NCBI GenBank assembly: GCA_027605045.1
Contig: JAQFWX010000095.1
Location: 136,740 to 200,739, forward strand
Length of the DNA: 64,000 nucleotides
Direction: 5' to 3'
Source of the DNA: Phallus indusiatus
Taxonomy: Eukaryota > Basidiomycota > Agaricomycetes > Phallales > Phallaceae
Below are positions 21,660 to 33,892 of the stretch, in pieces; positions within the stretch are counted from its first letter, which is position 1, and each line of letters starts with the position of its first letter. The notes beneath the pieces are model-generated. The model was not told where the DNA came from. It saw nothing but the letters and a program-made list of their open reading frames with translations, and did no database searches. The position numbers and the translations under genes were made by a program.

Positions 21660-22808
21660 TGTGTATTTGTATCAGAAATTGTTTGGAAATTAACAGAAGG
21701 AAACGCAGAAGTATCGGGTTATGCAGAGGGGAATATGTGCCATATGACTATTGGTAGGGAATTGTTGAGGGAATGTGACCTGCTCAAGTCGTAAACTCGG
21801 GTAGGAATCGGCGCCGTAAAGGACCAAAGAATTTCCGATGAGAAACCGTGGAGCTATGACCTATAAAAAGTGTATTGGGTCTATTTCTCTCTGCTCCAGC
21901 TCCCATGAGGATAATTATTGCTCGCCTGGAGCTCACCGCCGTGAATGCTCTGGAGTAGGCAAAACGTTCTGCAAAAGTTAGTTTTTTTTTGTGTCGCCAG
22001 GCCAGGTATGATCTACCAGATTAATGTTGAAAAGCAAGCGAGACTCCTGTGTTCCGCTCTGACCGTTGCCAAAAAGTGATGTAGAGCGGATCTGGGTTAC
22101 ATCGCGCTCCGTAAAACGCACTTAGCTCATGCCCAATGACAAAGACATCAGCACGTGTTACTGCGCGCGTTAGAGCGTTCTGGATAGTCGAGCTTTTCGA
22201 TCTGGCTCATTCGACGATGTGCAGCGATAAAAGCGGCATTTTGGAACTGAATGCTCCATCGAGATATAAAAGGGAAGACCTCAAATCAATTCTCGAGTCC
22301 CTGAAAGCCAGAATAGCAGCACGGTTGAGCTTTGAATTGAATGATTCATTACTAAAACTGGTTAATTGCTTCGTCTCGAAGAAGGTTGTAGATCAGTGTT
22401 ATTGTTGTCGGCGTCGGTATATGGATGACGGACATAAACACGAAGCAGTGATGTCTAAGCTCCTCTGGCGGGAATCCGCTCGCTTCGGTGAATGAATACA
22501 GTTGTCAATACAAACGAAGAGAGCGTCTGCGGCGGAGAAAGTAATTCCGAGGGACTCGCAGCAATTGATTTTTTTTTTCCTAGTCGATTGTCGACGACCG
22601 ACCAGACATTGATGTGTGTGCAAAAGTAGCCGCGCGGGCGCTCAATTTGGCTGATGTAATCGCCGCCTCGTTGTGGACGACCCTTGACAAGCCATATAAG
22701 TACTACAACAGGCTTTCACCCCCAACTAGAGAATCACATTTAAAACATTCCTTTCTCTTACTTCCCTTTCTCTCCTCTCCTCCACGTTCCACGCCACTCC
22801 CACCGACG
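21660..22808. other. Intergenic / divergent promoter region
   Basis: Between GH45 and the makorin-like gene. A 119-codon plus-strand open frame (22136-22495) has no recognisable domain and no intron signals, and is not called. TC-rich sequence at 22740-22800 is the 5' UTR-type leader of the makorin-like gene. Confidence 0.4.
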
Positions 22809-24855
22809 ATGCCTCGCCCAAACGTCGCTCCCCGCCCCGTCTGTCGATACTACAACACGTCGAGAGGTTGTTTCGCAGGCGACAAATGTCATTATCTGCA
22901 TGGTGATCCCGCTGAACAGAAGTATGCTCCCGTAAGTACCCTCTTATTAGCATTTGTTCCGACCTAATTTATCTTTTTTTCTCCCCCTCCAGTACGAGGA
23001 AAACAAGACCTGCAGATACTTCAGTCAAGGCTACTGCAAACGTGGTCGCGAGTGTTGGTACAAACACGTTGAACCGAAAGCAGTAGAACCGTCACCATCA
23101 CCATCGTCAGCTTCGGTATCAGCCACATCATCAGCCCCATCAACCTCAACTGCCACACCTTCACAATCGAGACAAGAACCTATGGAGAAGGAAGATCTCG
23201 CCTGTGGTATCTGTTTCGAAGAGAGACCCTCGCTCTATGGATTGTTGAGTACGTGACAAAAAAAAGCATTATCTGTATCTTGTTTTCTTACGTATTATTT
23301 TTAGACGGATGCTCACATGCATTTTGTCTACCAGTATGTGCCACGATAATGTGGATAGCTTTCTCAGTGTTGAATTCACTTTCTATCTTTAGTGCATTCG
23401 CCGATGGCGCGAGCCTGAAGGCAAAGGCATAGATCTTACCGAATCCGGAATGCACAAGACCTGCCCAATGTGCCGTACTAGGAGCAAATTCGTCGTGCCA
23501 TCCAGTATATTCTACATGCAAGATGACCCACGTAAAGTCGCCGTCGTCGAGAACTACAAACAGAGCATGTCGCGTGTTCCCTGTCGATACTTTGTCGAAT
23601 CAACTCCTGAGAACAGATTCTGCCCCTTTGGTGAGAATCTTTCCTTTTAAGGGAATGCATTTTTTCTCTAAATCTGGATTTGTTTAGGCAAGGATTGCTT
23701 TTATCAGCACCTTAACGAAGATGGCACTCCATATGTTTTCACAGAAGGCGTTGATGCTATGATGGTTTGTTTCACACTTGCTTCGTTTTCATTGCAGCTG
23801 TTGACATTTTCACAGCGTCGTCGTCGTCGAGACAATGACCTTGGTAGCGCATGGGATACTGACCCATTCCAACTTGTGCTGGAAGCCTTGGAAGATTCCA
23901 TGTTACCATTGCCTACTGATGGTGAAGGACACGAAACTTCGGAGACCACTCTTACCATCGATATTGAAACAAACACTACTGAGCCTAATTTGGACGGTAA
24001 CGACGACGAATCAACCGACTCAAACGTAAGTACATACATTTTATCACATTCTATGAGGGTATAAATTGGAATGCTGACTTTTAGTTTTGGATGAATTTTT
24101 TCTACATTTCCCGTCTCACTTGAAATTCCTGTCCCATTTCTACACTTATTTTCTCTCTCTCTCTCTCTCTCTATCCTGTTTGAACATTGTTACAATTACA
24201 TGAACTTATCCGTTTATTTTATCTCCATGTTATCATCATCATTTTTCAAATGCTGTTTGTTGTTATTTTTACTTTATTACTACTACCCTTGTGCTTTTAG
24301 ATCCGTCGCGAAGTTTTCAATCTGCATTTCGGGCAGATGATGAGAACGATGGGACATTCCTGTTCTGGATCAGGCATGACTATATCGTCTGCTATCGATA
24401 TAGAAGCACTTCTCGCAGAATCGCTGTCATCCGAAGATGACGAAGAGAGTTGGGACGAAGACGAGCCGTTCGTCGTATACACCGGTGACCTTGGTGGTGA
24501 AGATGCCGATGACGAAGATGAAGACGAAGACGATGGAGAAGAAGAATCCGGCTCATACTGGGACGAATTTTTGTCGAATCCACCGGTTCCTTCTGTCGCA
24601 CCGAAGTCATTCACACTGCTGCAGATGGGAGAAGACGAATGCTACGACTCGGAAGCTTCCTCCTTGGACGACCCTGCTGAGCTAGAGTCTGAATCGGAGC
24701 CGGAGGAGTCGGAAATAGAAACGGAAATCGAAGATACTATCGATGTTTCGAATGTCACAGCTACCGCCCTGTCTTGCTTTCCTGTCGTCGATGAACAGTG
24801 GGACATTTCTGTACTCGCCGATGAAAGCTCGCGATTTGTGGACCAACGGTGGTGA
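22809..24855 (+). CDS. Makorin-like CCCH/RING E3 ubiquitin ligase
   Basis: Two N-terminal CCCH fingers (VCRYYNTSRGCFAGDKCHYLH and CRYFSQGYCKRGRECWYKH), a C3HC4 RING (CGICFEERPSLYGLLNGCSH ... TCPMCRTR), and a third CCCH finger (CRYFVEST...CPFGKDCFYQH), the makorin layout. The C-terminal part is highly acidic (Glu/Asp runs at about 24430-24760) and ends DQRW with TGA 24853-24855. Exon 1 is 22809-22931; the RING is split by two introns. A 274-nt intron (24027-24300), about five times the local norm, contains a TC microsatellite. Probably binds RNA and ubiquitinates proteins; target unknown. Confidence 0.85.
24162..24173 (+). repeat. TC microsatellite in intron
   Basis: Run of about ten CT dinucleotides inside the long makorin-like intron. 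Confidence 0.6.
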
Positions 24856-25984
24856 ACTCCAGTCCCCCTTCCCTTCCCCCTTTTGCCAAGTTTAGCCGCG
24901 GCATCTTCATCCCTTCCTCTTACTCCCTTTGTCATTTTTATCATCATTTGTCATTTATCGTCTTGCAATCCTGTCATCTCAACACACGCTGAATCCCAAT
25001 CGTCAATCGTTTCAACCTGGTATCCTATCGTACAACTAAATTCTTTTTATTAGACCTGTTTCGCTGTTTTCTCTCTCACCCTGCTCTGTTTTCTCTGTCA
25101 TCGCTCGATCTGCTCAGATTCCTCTCTCTATTCACTCATATCTGCTACTCGTTCTTTTTTTTATATCTCGCTCTTTTTTTTTCCCTCATCACTACATTAG
25201 TCTGTATCCAAAGGGGGTGGATTCATTTTTCTTTACTAAGAGTATAATCGGAAGGTGGCAATTCAAACGGGTAGCAATTAGCATACTATCTCTCCCTCTT
25301 TTTTCTTACTTTAGACACTTCCACGGAACTGCGGCGTTTTTCTTATTCCAGGAACCGGAGCTGGCCATTTTTATAACATCTCTCTCCTCCTCTCTCCCTC
25401 TCTCTGGCTTTTTCTGGCCGAACCGTGGATTTCTATCGGGGATTCGGTACCGTACTGTAGTGGTTTATTAATGGTGGTGTTGGCCAGACTTTCTGTAGCC
25501 TTAGACAACAAAAAGATATGGGTATATGGAGTTATGAATATGAGCCTATGGAACATGATACATGCATTTTCCTTTGTTATCTTCGGTTTTTTTTTCTTTT
25601 CATTTTTCGTTCTTTACAAAATCCATTGCATGTATTGATACAGAGAGCGTGGAACACGAGCATTTGGTAACTATCCTATCTAAGTAGTGTGGTGTGAATG
25701 AATGGGTGGGTGGGTATTGTTACAAAGTAAGATTCCGTTGTTTGAGGATGCAGGTATAACTTTTGAGATGGATGTAAGGACATGCATGTGTTTGTGTATA
25801 AAAGTTTTGAGTCAAGAATACAGCAAAGTACGGTTGTTATAAATCGCAATAGATCGTTTATGTCTAGATGAACGCAGAAGAGACAGAAAGAAAAAACACT
25901 GAAAAAAAAAACTGAAGAATAACGTTAAATGAAATCCAGCACTGTTCCCTTCAAATTTTGGTTGTTTGATTTGGTTTGGTATGT
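24856..25984. other. Long convergent 3' region
   Basis: 1.1 kb between the convergent makorin-like and phosphatase genes, pyrimidine-rich on the plus strand for the first 700 bp. Probably long 3' UTRs; no gene supported. Confidence 0.4.
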
Positions 25985-26790
25985 TCATTTGGTGCTCCAC
26001 TCGTCTTCCATATCACACTCTGCCTTGACAAGGGCTTCGTACTGGCGAAGTTGTCGTATGAAACCTTGATTGGGGTTTATACAAGGACGTCTGGAACGAA
26101 TGAAATTGATGGCTTTTTCGGCGGTTATATCGGATGTGTATGCGTTTGGGTAGGCATAGGAAGATGATGATGAAGAATGTGTTTTAATGTAATATGCAGC
26201 AACGACGCTAGGGGATCGTGATACACCCTGCCAGCAGTGAACAAGGATCCGGGGTCGAGGGGAAGTTCCGAGGGATGTCGATGGTGATTCGCCATCATCA
26301 TCAACTTGATCGTTGTCCTGTTGAAGGAAACACCGGCATTTCCCCCCTGGCTTGTTGTGCTTGGCTTCGCAACCGCCTAGAATCTCTTCCATCCAAGCCG
26401 TTGCTTTCCTGACAGCACTCAGGAGATCTTCGTAAGGGGAGTCGTCAAGTGGAAGATCAAGACATGTGATCCAGTCGGGAAATTTAGGTCGAAAACGTAA
26501 AATTGAAGGTCCGAGAATGCTGATGACATGTGTGATACCGAGACTGCGCAATGCAGCGGGCGAGCAAGCCGTCCGTGCGTCTGAAATGAAAATGTTGGAT
26601 GAGATTTTGGATGCACCGCTGCGTGGTGGGACTACTACTAAAGGCTGTAGCGAGGTGAATATAATGTAGTCTTGTGCACTGTGGAGAGCGAAAGACTCTT
26701 TACTTTAGGTTTTCCGGTTGGAAACGAGGTTATAGGCGTCGCTGCTGTTGGAAGGGATGGGAGAATAGCAGGAGAGGCCTGGACGTTCAT
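25985..26790 (-). CDS. Dual-specificity protein phosphatase
   Basis: 248-aa atypical DUSP. Exon 1 26790-26704 (29 codons, Pro-rich, MNVQASPAILPSLP), intron 26645-26703, exon 2 26644-25985. The domain begins SKISSNIFISDARTA (strand of family type xxLFIGxxxxA), then LRSLGITHVISILG, DLPLDDSPYEDL with general-acid Asp candidates, and the P-loop VHCWQGVSRSPSVVAAYYI (HCx5R). SAEKAINFIRSRRP-type end: ITAEKAINFIRSRRPCINPNQGF. A low-complexity insert (QQDNDQVDDDGESPS and around) precedes the P-loop. Substrate unknown. The start was chosen because it gives a phase-matched intron with consensus ends. Confidence 0.85.
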
Positions 26791-28394
26791 CTCGGCTTTG
26801 AATACGTGTTAACGTAGTGTAGCTGAAATGACCTCTTGGTCTGGGAGAGGAGAAATGCTTAAATAGAGGTGGTGGTGGTGTTACATAAAGGAAGGAAAGG
26901 AAAGAGAATACAAGAAATAAATAAATCAAGGATGCTGGAGCATTGGGCCGTCTCGGATGAGCCAAAGCTGAAATGAGCGTCTAATTATTTTTTGACGTCG
27001 CAAGACTGCTCAGCTTTATGCGGGTACGTTCCTTGAAGCCCGGATCCCAAGACTCTGAACCCTGAGGTGCGAATTTCGGAACTAGAATCATTTAAATCAA
27101 TCAATCAATTGTTCAAGTCTTTTGTTGACTGGTTCCAAATGTGCTTAAAGCTCCAAATTTCCAAGAGATTCAATTTCTCAAGCTCTGCTCGAAAATATGG
27201 AAAAGATCGCTTACCTAATTTTATAAGCCGTGAGAAGCCAATGTTTTTCCGCATCCGTCGTGTGCCAGGGCGTGTGTGGGCGCATATCCGGATGATGGGA
27301 AGTGCGGATTTCAAGGATTCGAACAACGCGAAAGTGATCTATCGCGAAGTTCGGATTTTCTTGTGGCGTATACATATAGTTTGGTCGAATATGGACATTG
27401 AAACGGTGTTTCTTCACTTCTATCGAAAGTCAACTTGAGGGTCTAAATTTCCCATATGGCTTTCATCGATTCACGAACGGTTGTGATGGTCAACCAACCC
27501 AATAGCTGGATAGAAGGGCTATGCCTTTTTGTCTTCATTTCAAATTCAAAAAGATGGACAGATTAGGTTTGGTCCTCATGTTCGCCAATGGTCGATATTA
27601 GATCAACGTGTCTAAAACGAACTCGCGAAAGTACCCTCTATCGGAAAATCAATGTGGAATTGAAGGGGATTTGAGGAGGAGCATGACACGTATTGGTCTA
27701 GCCGTGGAAAGGCTAGAATGAACAGTGAATGGTTTGGCAAAAGAAGTTGCCAGGTCTAAGTGGTGGCACTTCCTGAGGCTCTAAAGTCTTAAGAATCCAA
27801 CCCTCGGATGCAGTCAGTCCCGGTAGTCCAACACTGCAGACTAATTACGTTTAAGCGATCGGCTTAAACTGAGCTCGGGTCATCATCTTTCACGAAACGA
27901 CGGTAAACACGTTCCGAAGAACTATGGGAAAATGTGTGGTATTCTCATATCCTTTTTCTTTTACGCCGATTGGGCTAAATAGGCTGCATGCGCCGTGCTT
28001 TGAAAAACTCACGTATACGTTGACGACATTAAAGCTTCTTGGAAGCATCAATGGGAAAGCCTGGTATAATTCGGACGATGTGCATGTTTTGATGACCAGC
28101 CAGGCTGTGCAAAGGGATAATTAATATTATTATTATATATATCGTTCCGGATTACAATTACTAGTTCTTATGAGAACTAAATACCTAATATCATCTCCAT
28201 TAGATCCGCTAGTAGAGTGACAAAGCTCCATGTAGTTGGAACTTGACACTACTAGCCTTGACTTTGGCTTCATTCATCGTACCGTCACTGCTATCCCTCA
28301 AACATCGTGAATACGTTTCGCTGCTGCTGTTGAGTGATTACACCAGATTAGTAAAAGATAATGAATTACACCAACAGGGTTATATAACCCCAAA
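26791..28394. other. 1.6 kb gene-poor stretch
   Basis: Upstream of the phosphatase. A 123-codon plus-strand open frame (27067-27438) and overlapping minus frames show no domain. No transposon ends recognised; possibly decayed mobile DNA. Confidence 0.35.
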
Positions 28395-29228
28395 AGGGCC
28401 GAGAGTCAAAAGTCGCATGCTGCAAGACTGACCGTGCAGGATTTCCTCCGCTCGCCACCAGGTACGAAGGAATCGAATATGACATCCAAATGATCCCACC
28501 CACTGCTTTCGTCATTATCATTATCGAAAACGTTTTCCTGCGCACGCCTATCAGAGATCTGCACGTACTCCTGAAGCCATCCATTTCGTTATCTCTGATG
28601 GTTGGAAGACGTCTGAAGCAGTGAGTGGAAGTACAACTCCAAAAACACTTCAAAGGTAGTCGTTTTTGTTCGATTTGATTTGTTTGGTCTCGGTACCGTC
28701 CGTGGTTTCTATAGGTTGCTCGAACTCCAGCTTTGGACGTACTTTAAGAAGCTCCATATTGAGAGCCTCTAGAGTTGCAACGTCTTGAAGACGCCACTGG
28801 ATCACAGCAGATTCCGGAATGGGCTGTTGAAAACTACGATCAGATGAATCATAAATGAGGAAGTGAATTAAGAGACATACAGGCTGGAGAGACGGATCAA
28901 TAGATATAGCAAATGTCATACATGTCCTGTATACGTAAGTGTTCTTAGCTGTCCAAGCGGGTTGAACTAGGGGAGTCCTGGGGTCAGTCGTCGAGTCTTC
29001 TGTTAAAGGTATGAATCTCCCTTCTGCACTCGCGGGCAACGTATCTCGCCTCATAAGAGGATAAACTGAGATTTCGACCCATTTCCTCCCCTTCCTCACG
29101 ACAACATCCCTCGTAACCGATACAACAATGCCCGGTCTATATTCAGTTTTCCAATCTTGTCCGTTTAGAGAAGAAGGTTGCCAGAAGCTAGCTATGATCT
29201 CGTATTTGCCTAATATAGGTGGACGCAT
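28395..29228 (-). pseudogene. Kinase-deleted copy of the CK1-like gene
   Basis: Partial inverted duplicate of the gene at 11.1-13.2 kb. The first residues MRPPILGKYEII match its kinase start; the sequence then jumps directly to ASFWQPSSLNGQDW, removing the equivalent of about 11120-12381 (kinase domain with four introns) in frame. The C-terminal region follows at high identity. The last intron is retained in an open frame. The frame ends at 28650 where the sequence reads KSNKNDYL; the matching remainder continues to about 28395 with frame damage. Probably non-functional, though a 192-aa product is possible. Confidence 0.7.
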
Positions 29229-29450
29229 TATATTTAGAAATTGCCAATTCGTAGCGATGAACTTGGAAATGCTGAGCGTTCGTGCTTCATAGCAGTGCGG
29301 TTGAAAGGCGTTGTCCCTAGGCTTTTAAATTGAGCTTGAAGTGTTTTAAGTCTTGAACTTGAGGCTCGAGTTGGCTGCGTCCCAAAATCAGTCCAAAATT
29401 GCCGAGACGGCACCACCGTCCTGTATTTGAGAGGAAATCAGTGGCAGAGG
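29229..29450 (-). repeat. Duplicated promoter of the CK1-like gene
   Basis: Matches about 10850-11079 in inverted orientation (shared CAGGACGGTGGTGCCGTCTC and following ~150 bp), so the duplication carried the promoter. Confidence 0.65.
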
Positions 29451-29510
29451 CTTAGCAAGCGGAATTAAGTAATCGATGCGTAACGTCGCCATGCTCTTCA
29501 GCCAAATGTC

Positions 29511-31500
29511 ATGCGGATACTGACTTGGAATGTTGTAAGCTTTTTATGAACCCTCTTATCAGGCACTCCCATGCTCACGAAATTATAGAATGGAATTAGA
29601 ACTTTACCTCAATATCATCCGTATGTACATGATGTTACTCGTCTCTCCATTCACTCGGAGCATGACGCTCATTCTTTTGAAGATGGAATTCTTTGAAAAA
29701 TTCAGATGCTATTCTAGATGAACTTAAAGCCGATATAATATGTTTTCAAGGTCTGTTTTGGGTTTGGTTTCCCCTAGACCTGACATTGTCTCAAAGGGAC
29801 ACCATTACCTCGACATAGAAATGAAAACGCAACGCAACACATTGCCAAAATGCTTTCCACCTCCCAAGAAATACGAGTCATTTTTGTCTTTCCCACTTAA
29901 CAAAGGTGGATATAGCGGTGTCGCGGTTTATACAAAAACTCGTTCTGCTGCGCCTCTAAAAGCTGAAGAAGGTTTGATCGGAAAGCTACAACCAAAACCG
30001 CCGTTGGATGTCACTGAACGAATATCACCATCTTACCCCTTGCTCAGCGATCTATCCATATACCCCGAAGACGACGGATCTAAACTATCCAGCTTGATGG
30101 ACTTGGATTCCGAAGGTCGAACTCTCATACTGGATCTCGGTCTATTCGTTCTTATAAATGTGTATTGTCCGGCGGAAACATCAGAGACGCGCCTTCCGTA
30201 CAAGATGAACTTTCATCTGCTTCTACAAGAAAGGGTCCGCAAGCTGATTAAAGAAAATAGAGAGGTTATGGTCGTAGGAGATATCAATGTCGCTGCTGCA
30301 CCAATTGATCATTGCGACGGAAACCTTCCGAGTAATTTTACAACATTTTGGGATAGACCACCACGTGCTTGGTTTAAGAACTGGTTGTTTCCTCTTGGAC
30401 CTATGGTTGACATTGTCCGGAAATCATGGCCCGATAGAAAGGGAATGTACACATGTAGGTTGTGCAGAACTGGTTGAATATGTTTCAGGTCTTAAAAAGA
30501 TGCGTTATGCGTTATAGGTTGGAATACTCGAATATCCGCACGCGACGTGAATTATGGCAGCAGAGTGGACTATATTCTCGTAACAGAGGGTCTTCTTCCG
30601 TGGGTACGAGGCGGTGATATTCAGCCCTCCATAAAAGGCTCGGACCATTGTCCGGTCTTTGTTGATCTATACGATGAAATTCGTTTAGAATCTGGTGAAA
30701 CGCTTACTCTAAAAGACGCAATGGAGTATGAAGCAGCAAAAGGACGCACTCCGCGCATTGCAGCTAGGTTTTGGGACGAATACAAACAAAAGATCTTGTC
30801 ATCTTTCTTCCTGTCAAAAAGAAAGAACGAGTATTCATCTTCTTCTCGGTCCAGTCCATCGACTACCCCGCCGGAGGATGTTCAGCGAACTCTCGCGACG
30901 AAGGTAGAAACGACTATAGAAATTGAAACGATGGATCCGGTTCAAGTATCGTCTCAAGAATACCCATCATTACCTTCTTCAGGTTCTGTCTCCACGCTAG
31001 CAAGCTCTCAGACGACAACAACCGTAAAACCACATCACAAGAGGAGCCGCGGCGACCAAAAAGACGGAGTCAAACACAAGAAGCGAAAGATAAACCAAGC
31101 GAAAATCTCATCGTTCTTTATGAAGGACTCGGACGGAAAGTCGCCCTCATTATCGTCGTCAGTGCATTCCTCCAAGGTTGAAAACGAGGTTATTGACATT
31201 GACGAAGCTGAACCGTCCAAGCGTCAGATTGAAGGAGACCGTTTATTGGCTCTGCAGTTGTCGCAACTGGAAGAAAATCTTGATACCGCTGTTGTGGAAT
31301 ATGCCAGTACCCCTTCTTCGGCGCCGTCGAATTCACAAAGTAAGGCTGCGTGGAGCGATATGCTTGCACCAATTCAACCTCCCAAATGTGATGTGCACAA
31401 CGAGCCTTGTAAGGAATGGACTGTGAATAAACCAGGACCGAATAAAGGCAAAACATTTTTTCTCTGTTCGCGGTGCGAAATGTTCACATCCTCTGTTTAA
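29511..31500 (+). CDS. APN2: AP endonuclease 2
   Basis: Class II apurinic endonuclease / 3'-phosphodiesterase of base-excision repair, nuclear. Five exons: 29511-29534, 29589-29620, 29683-29750, 29819-30454, 30518-31500; 580 aa. N-terminus MRILTWNVNGIRTLPQYHPW with the Asn metal ligand, then ADIICFQEMK, GGYSGVAVYTK, INVYCPAE, VVGDINVAAAPIDH, SRVDYILVTEG and the SDHCPV active-site end, all of the exonuclease III/EEP fold. A Ser-rich linker carries a PCNA-binding PIP-like box, QAKISSFF (about 31105-31128). A C-terminal GRF-type zinc finger follows (CDVHNEPCKEW ... KGKTFFLCSR). The last exon's end is duplicated, inverted, at about 42.1 kb. Confidence 0.93.
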
Positions 31501-31945
31501 TTGTTTATCTAAATTTTTGTTAGGGCTGTAGGGCCAGGTTATGACAAAGGCAGGACAGAACGACTGAGAGAAGAAGTCGATACTCGGTACCGCTGCAACT
31601 ATTTCAAGTGGTCAAGCGAGATTAGAAGAGAAAACCAAAAGACAAATGTAAAGCTGAAGCGATAACGACCGACTTTGCACAGCTGATAATGTATTTCATT
31701 ACGTATTGTACCATACAATTTGGGGAAACACAAGGAAGCTGTAATATCCGGGGGTCAAGTTGGTTAAGTCGACTGCCCCTTGGCGATCATGAACGTACCA
31801 CCATATTTACTCATCCAAAACGTTATCATTTATGTGTACTCATAAAACCCGTCTGCAGTTTTTTCCAGCATTTAACTGCCGGTCGTCACTGACGATCAAA
31901 TGTTCACCTCTATTGAACTATATATCAATATACTATGTCGTCTGG
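31471..31945 (+). repeat. Inverted flank repeat, left copy
   Basis: From the last 30 nt of APN2 into its 3' flank; matched in inverted orientation by 41680-42138 (for example GGTGCGAAATGTTCACATCC and GCAGTCGACTTAAC blocks). Ends after ACTATGTCG. Confidence 0.75.
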
Positions 31946-32154
31946 GGCAAGTCTGAGGGGGTACTTTTTTCTTCAGGTGTCAATTGTGACGGTGAAGAGG
32001 ACTCGGCTGTGCTGTTCAAGCCAACTCTGCATTGAACGGACGACTCATTGTTTCTGGATCGGGTGAAGGACTAACGCTATTGTCGCTGCGAAAACACGCG
32101 GTTTATATGGTTAGACTCTGGGAACGCGTGACATGGCGTTAACGAACTAGTTTC

Positions 32155-32400
32155 CTAGGAAGAAATTTTGGAAAGGGAGTACCCGTGCTAACACCGTCTG
32201 AAAGAGGATATATGTTGGTATTTTATCTTATGTCGCAGTAGCACCAGAAAATGCATGAATCGGATGAGACTCTTGATGAATATAGTGTCGGTGTCTCGGA
32301 AGATGAAGTCGGAGACGGAGAAAATGATTGCAACGACGGTACAGTTGACGAAGATAGGGCGGCGGGTCTCCTAGTACTAAGGCACAATATGATACAGAAG
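32155..32400 (+). pseudogene. Fragment C1: C-terminal piece of the A1/B1 family
   Basis: Plus-strand relic: EEILEREYP, then in another frame VLTPSERGYM, then ESDETLDEYSVGVSED, matching the equivalent stretch of A1 and B1 (SWEEILEREYLGPVLTPSERGYM ... SDETLDEY). It has frameshifts and a stop; the N-terminal 85% is missing. Confidence 0.65.
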
Positions 32401-32685
32401 GATACGAAGGGAACGGTGATAACTATGATGCTGGTAAGCTTGAAGTCGAACTCGAGTGTAATAAGATACCATATGTCATCGTTCTGTCTCCCTTTCTTTA
32501 TGTTGTACGATCATGTGTTTTCAAAAAGTGAACGAGGTTTTGACGCCAAAAAATCTCAAAGTCATGAGAAAATGTCGAGAGGAATCAGCCATTCTGATGG
32601 CAGGCTAAAACCATACAGCGACTCCTGGAGTGAATTCGAAGAGTCCTTGCCTTTGCCTTTGCCTTTGCCAGGTTTGTCGAATAAT

Positions 32686-33143
32686 TTATTGATCTTTGTA
32701 AAAAAAATCTTCGTCATTCACCGCGTTAGGTTGATCGAATAAATCATTTATTTTGCTGAGAAGGTCTCGGCAACTCTGACTTTGGTTACCAATTACATTC
32801 TTGGTGTCCGGGTAGAAGGACCAGTTGTAGTATTCCTCCAGCTCGTTTATTGTCATGTTGCTAGAACACATCATATCGAATTTTAGAGCATATCCCACAA
32901 TTCTAACGAAGGACCAACCTAGCAGTAATACTCCTACGAGATTCTGAAGGTTCTGAGCCGGATGTATTACTTTTGACTCTTTTCTTCTTCTTGCGTCCGG
33001 TATTGAAAGGTATTCCATGTAATTTTAGCCACTGCTCCAGCCGGCTTGGAACTTTCGGAGCTGCTGCTTGTGCTTGTGTATCTGTCTGCGAGACTTCAGG
33101 GTTGGTTATAATGCAGTTCGGGTATCACTGTGAGTGGCATTGT
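32686..33143 (-). pseudogene. Fragment C2: N-terminal piece of the A2/B2 family
   Basis: Minus strand. SRLEQWLKLHGIPFNTGRKK then SITAR, an intron, and SNMTINELEEYYNWSFYP match exons 1-2 of B2 (LTRWLQSYGVPFTTG ... SNVTTSELESEYRW). A frameshift separates the starting MPTMPLTVIPELH from the rest, and no exons 3-5 follow. Orientation relative to C1 is opposite to that in loci A and B, so this copy is rearranged. Confidence 0.65.
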
Positions 33144-33892
33144 GGGCATTGTCGATAAAGGAAGGAAAAGTTGAGCTGAGAGGTATTATAAAGAACGTTT
33201 GTATGAAAAGAGAAAAAACCGTATTATAATAGAGAACTGAAGCTTTAAATACTATTCTCCCGCTGAGCTCAAAAAGACCTCCTAAAAAATAACTCAGCGG
33301 CGAATTCAAGTCGTGTACTAGTAAACTAGCGCCTGACAAGAGCAGCCTTTGTGTCCGCAAAAAATTCGGTGTTTAGTTGTTGTGCCGACGCAAATCGTTT
33401 GTGTATGTACTTCCGAAGCAATGTTATATACCAGCGAACCCGAACTTGATGCTGGAACGTGGCGCTGAAATCTGTCTCCAAGCCTTAACGCCGTTTGAAC
33501 TAGCTGAGCGCTGAAAGTTGCAACCGTTTGCGTCCATGGACGTGTAACTACCACTTCATCAGCACGTTTACATATTGAAATCTATCAGCTGTTAATCTTG
33601 ACGACAAATACTGGCGACATTTGTAGAACCTCGACACTCGTACCCGTTCTAGTATGTATTTCATTCACGAATAAATTCATTGCCCAGCCGCTGAAGACAA
33701 TCGTTTTTGTGCTGTATTACATAGCAACGTGAAGAAATCACGCACGTATATGAATTCAATTATAATAATATTTTGAGAAAACAATGTTTTGAAGAAACAA
33801 TAATTTCCAACTCAATGAATTAGTACTAGTTAGTTGCTCGACATCGCCGCGTTAAGATAGATTTTGCATATTACGTTCAAATATAGATAAAT
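33144..33892. other. Gene-poor stretch left of A1
   Basis: No supported gene; AT-rich from 33700. A 78-codon minus-strand open frame at 33318-33554 has no recognisable similarity. Confidence 0.4.

Noticed and set aside
22136..22495. 119-codon plus-strand open frame
   Set aside because: No recognisable domain, paralog or splice context; length is compatible with chance.
27067..27438. 123-codon plus-strand open frame
   Set aside because: No similarity recognised, and overlapping frames on the other strand are equally long.
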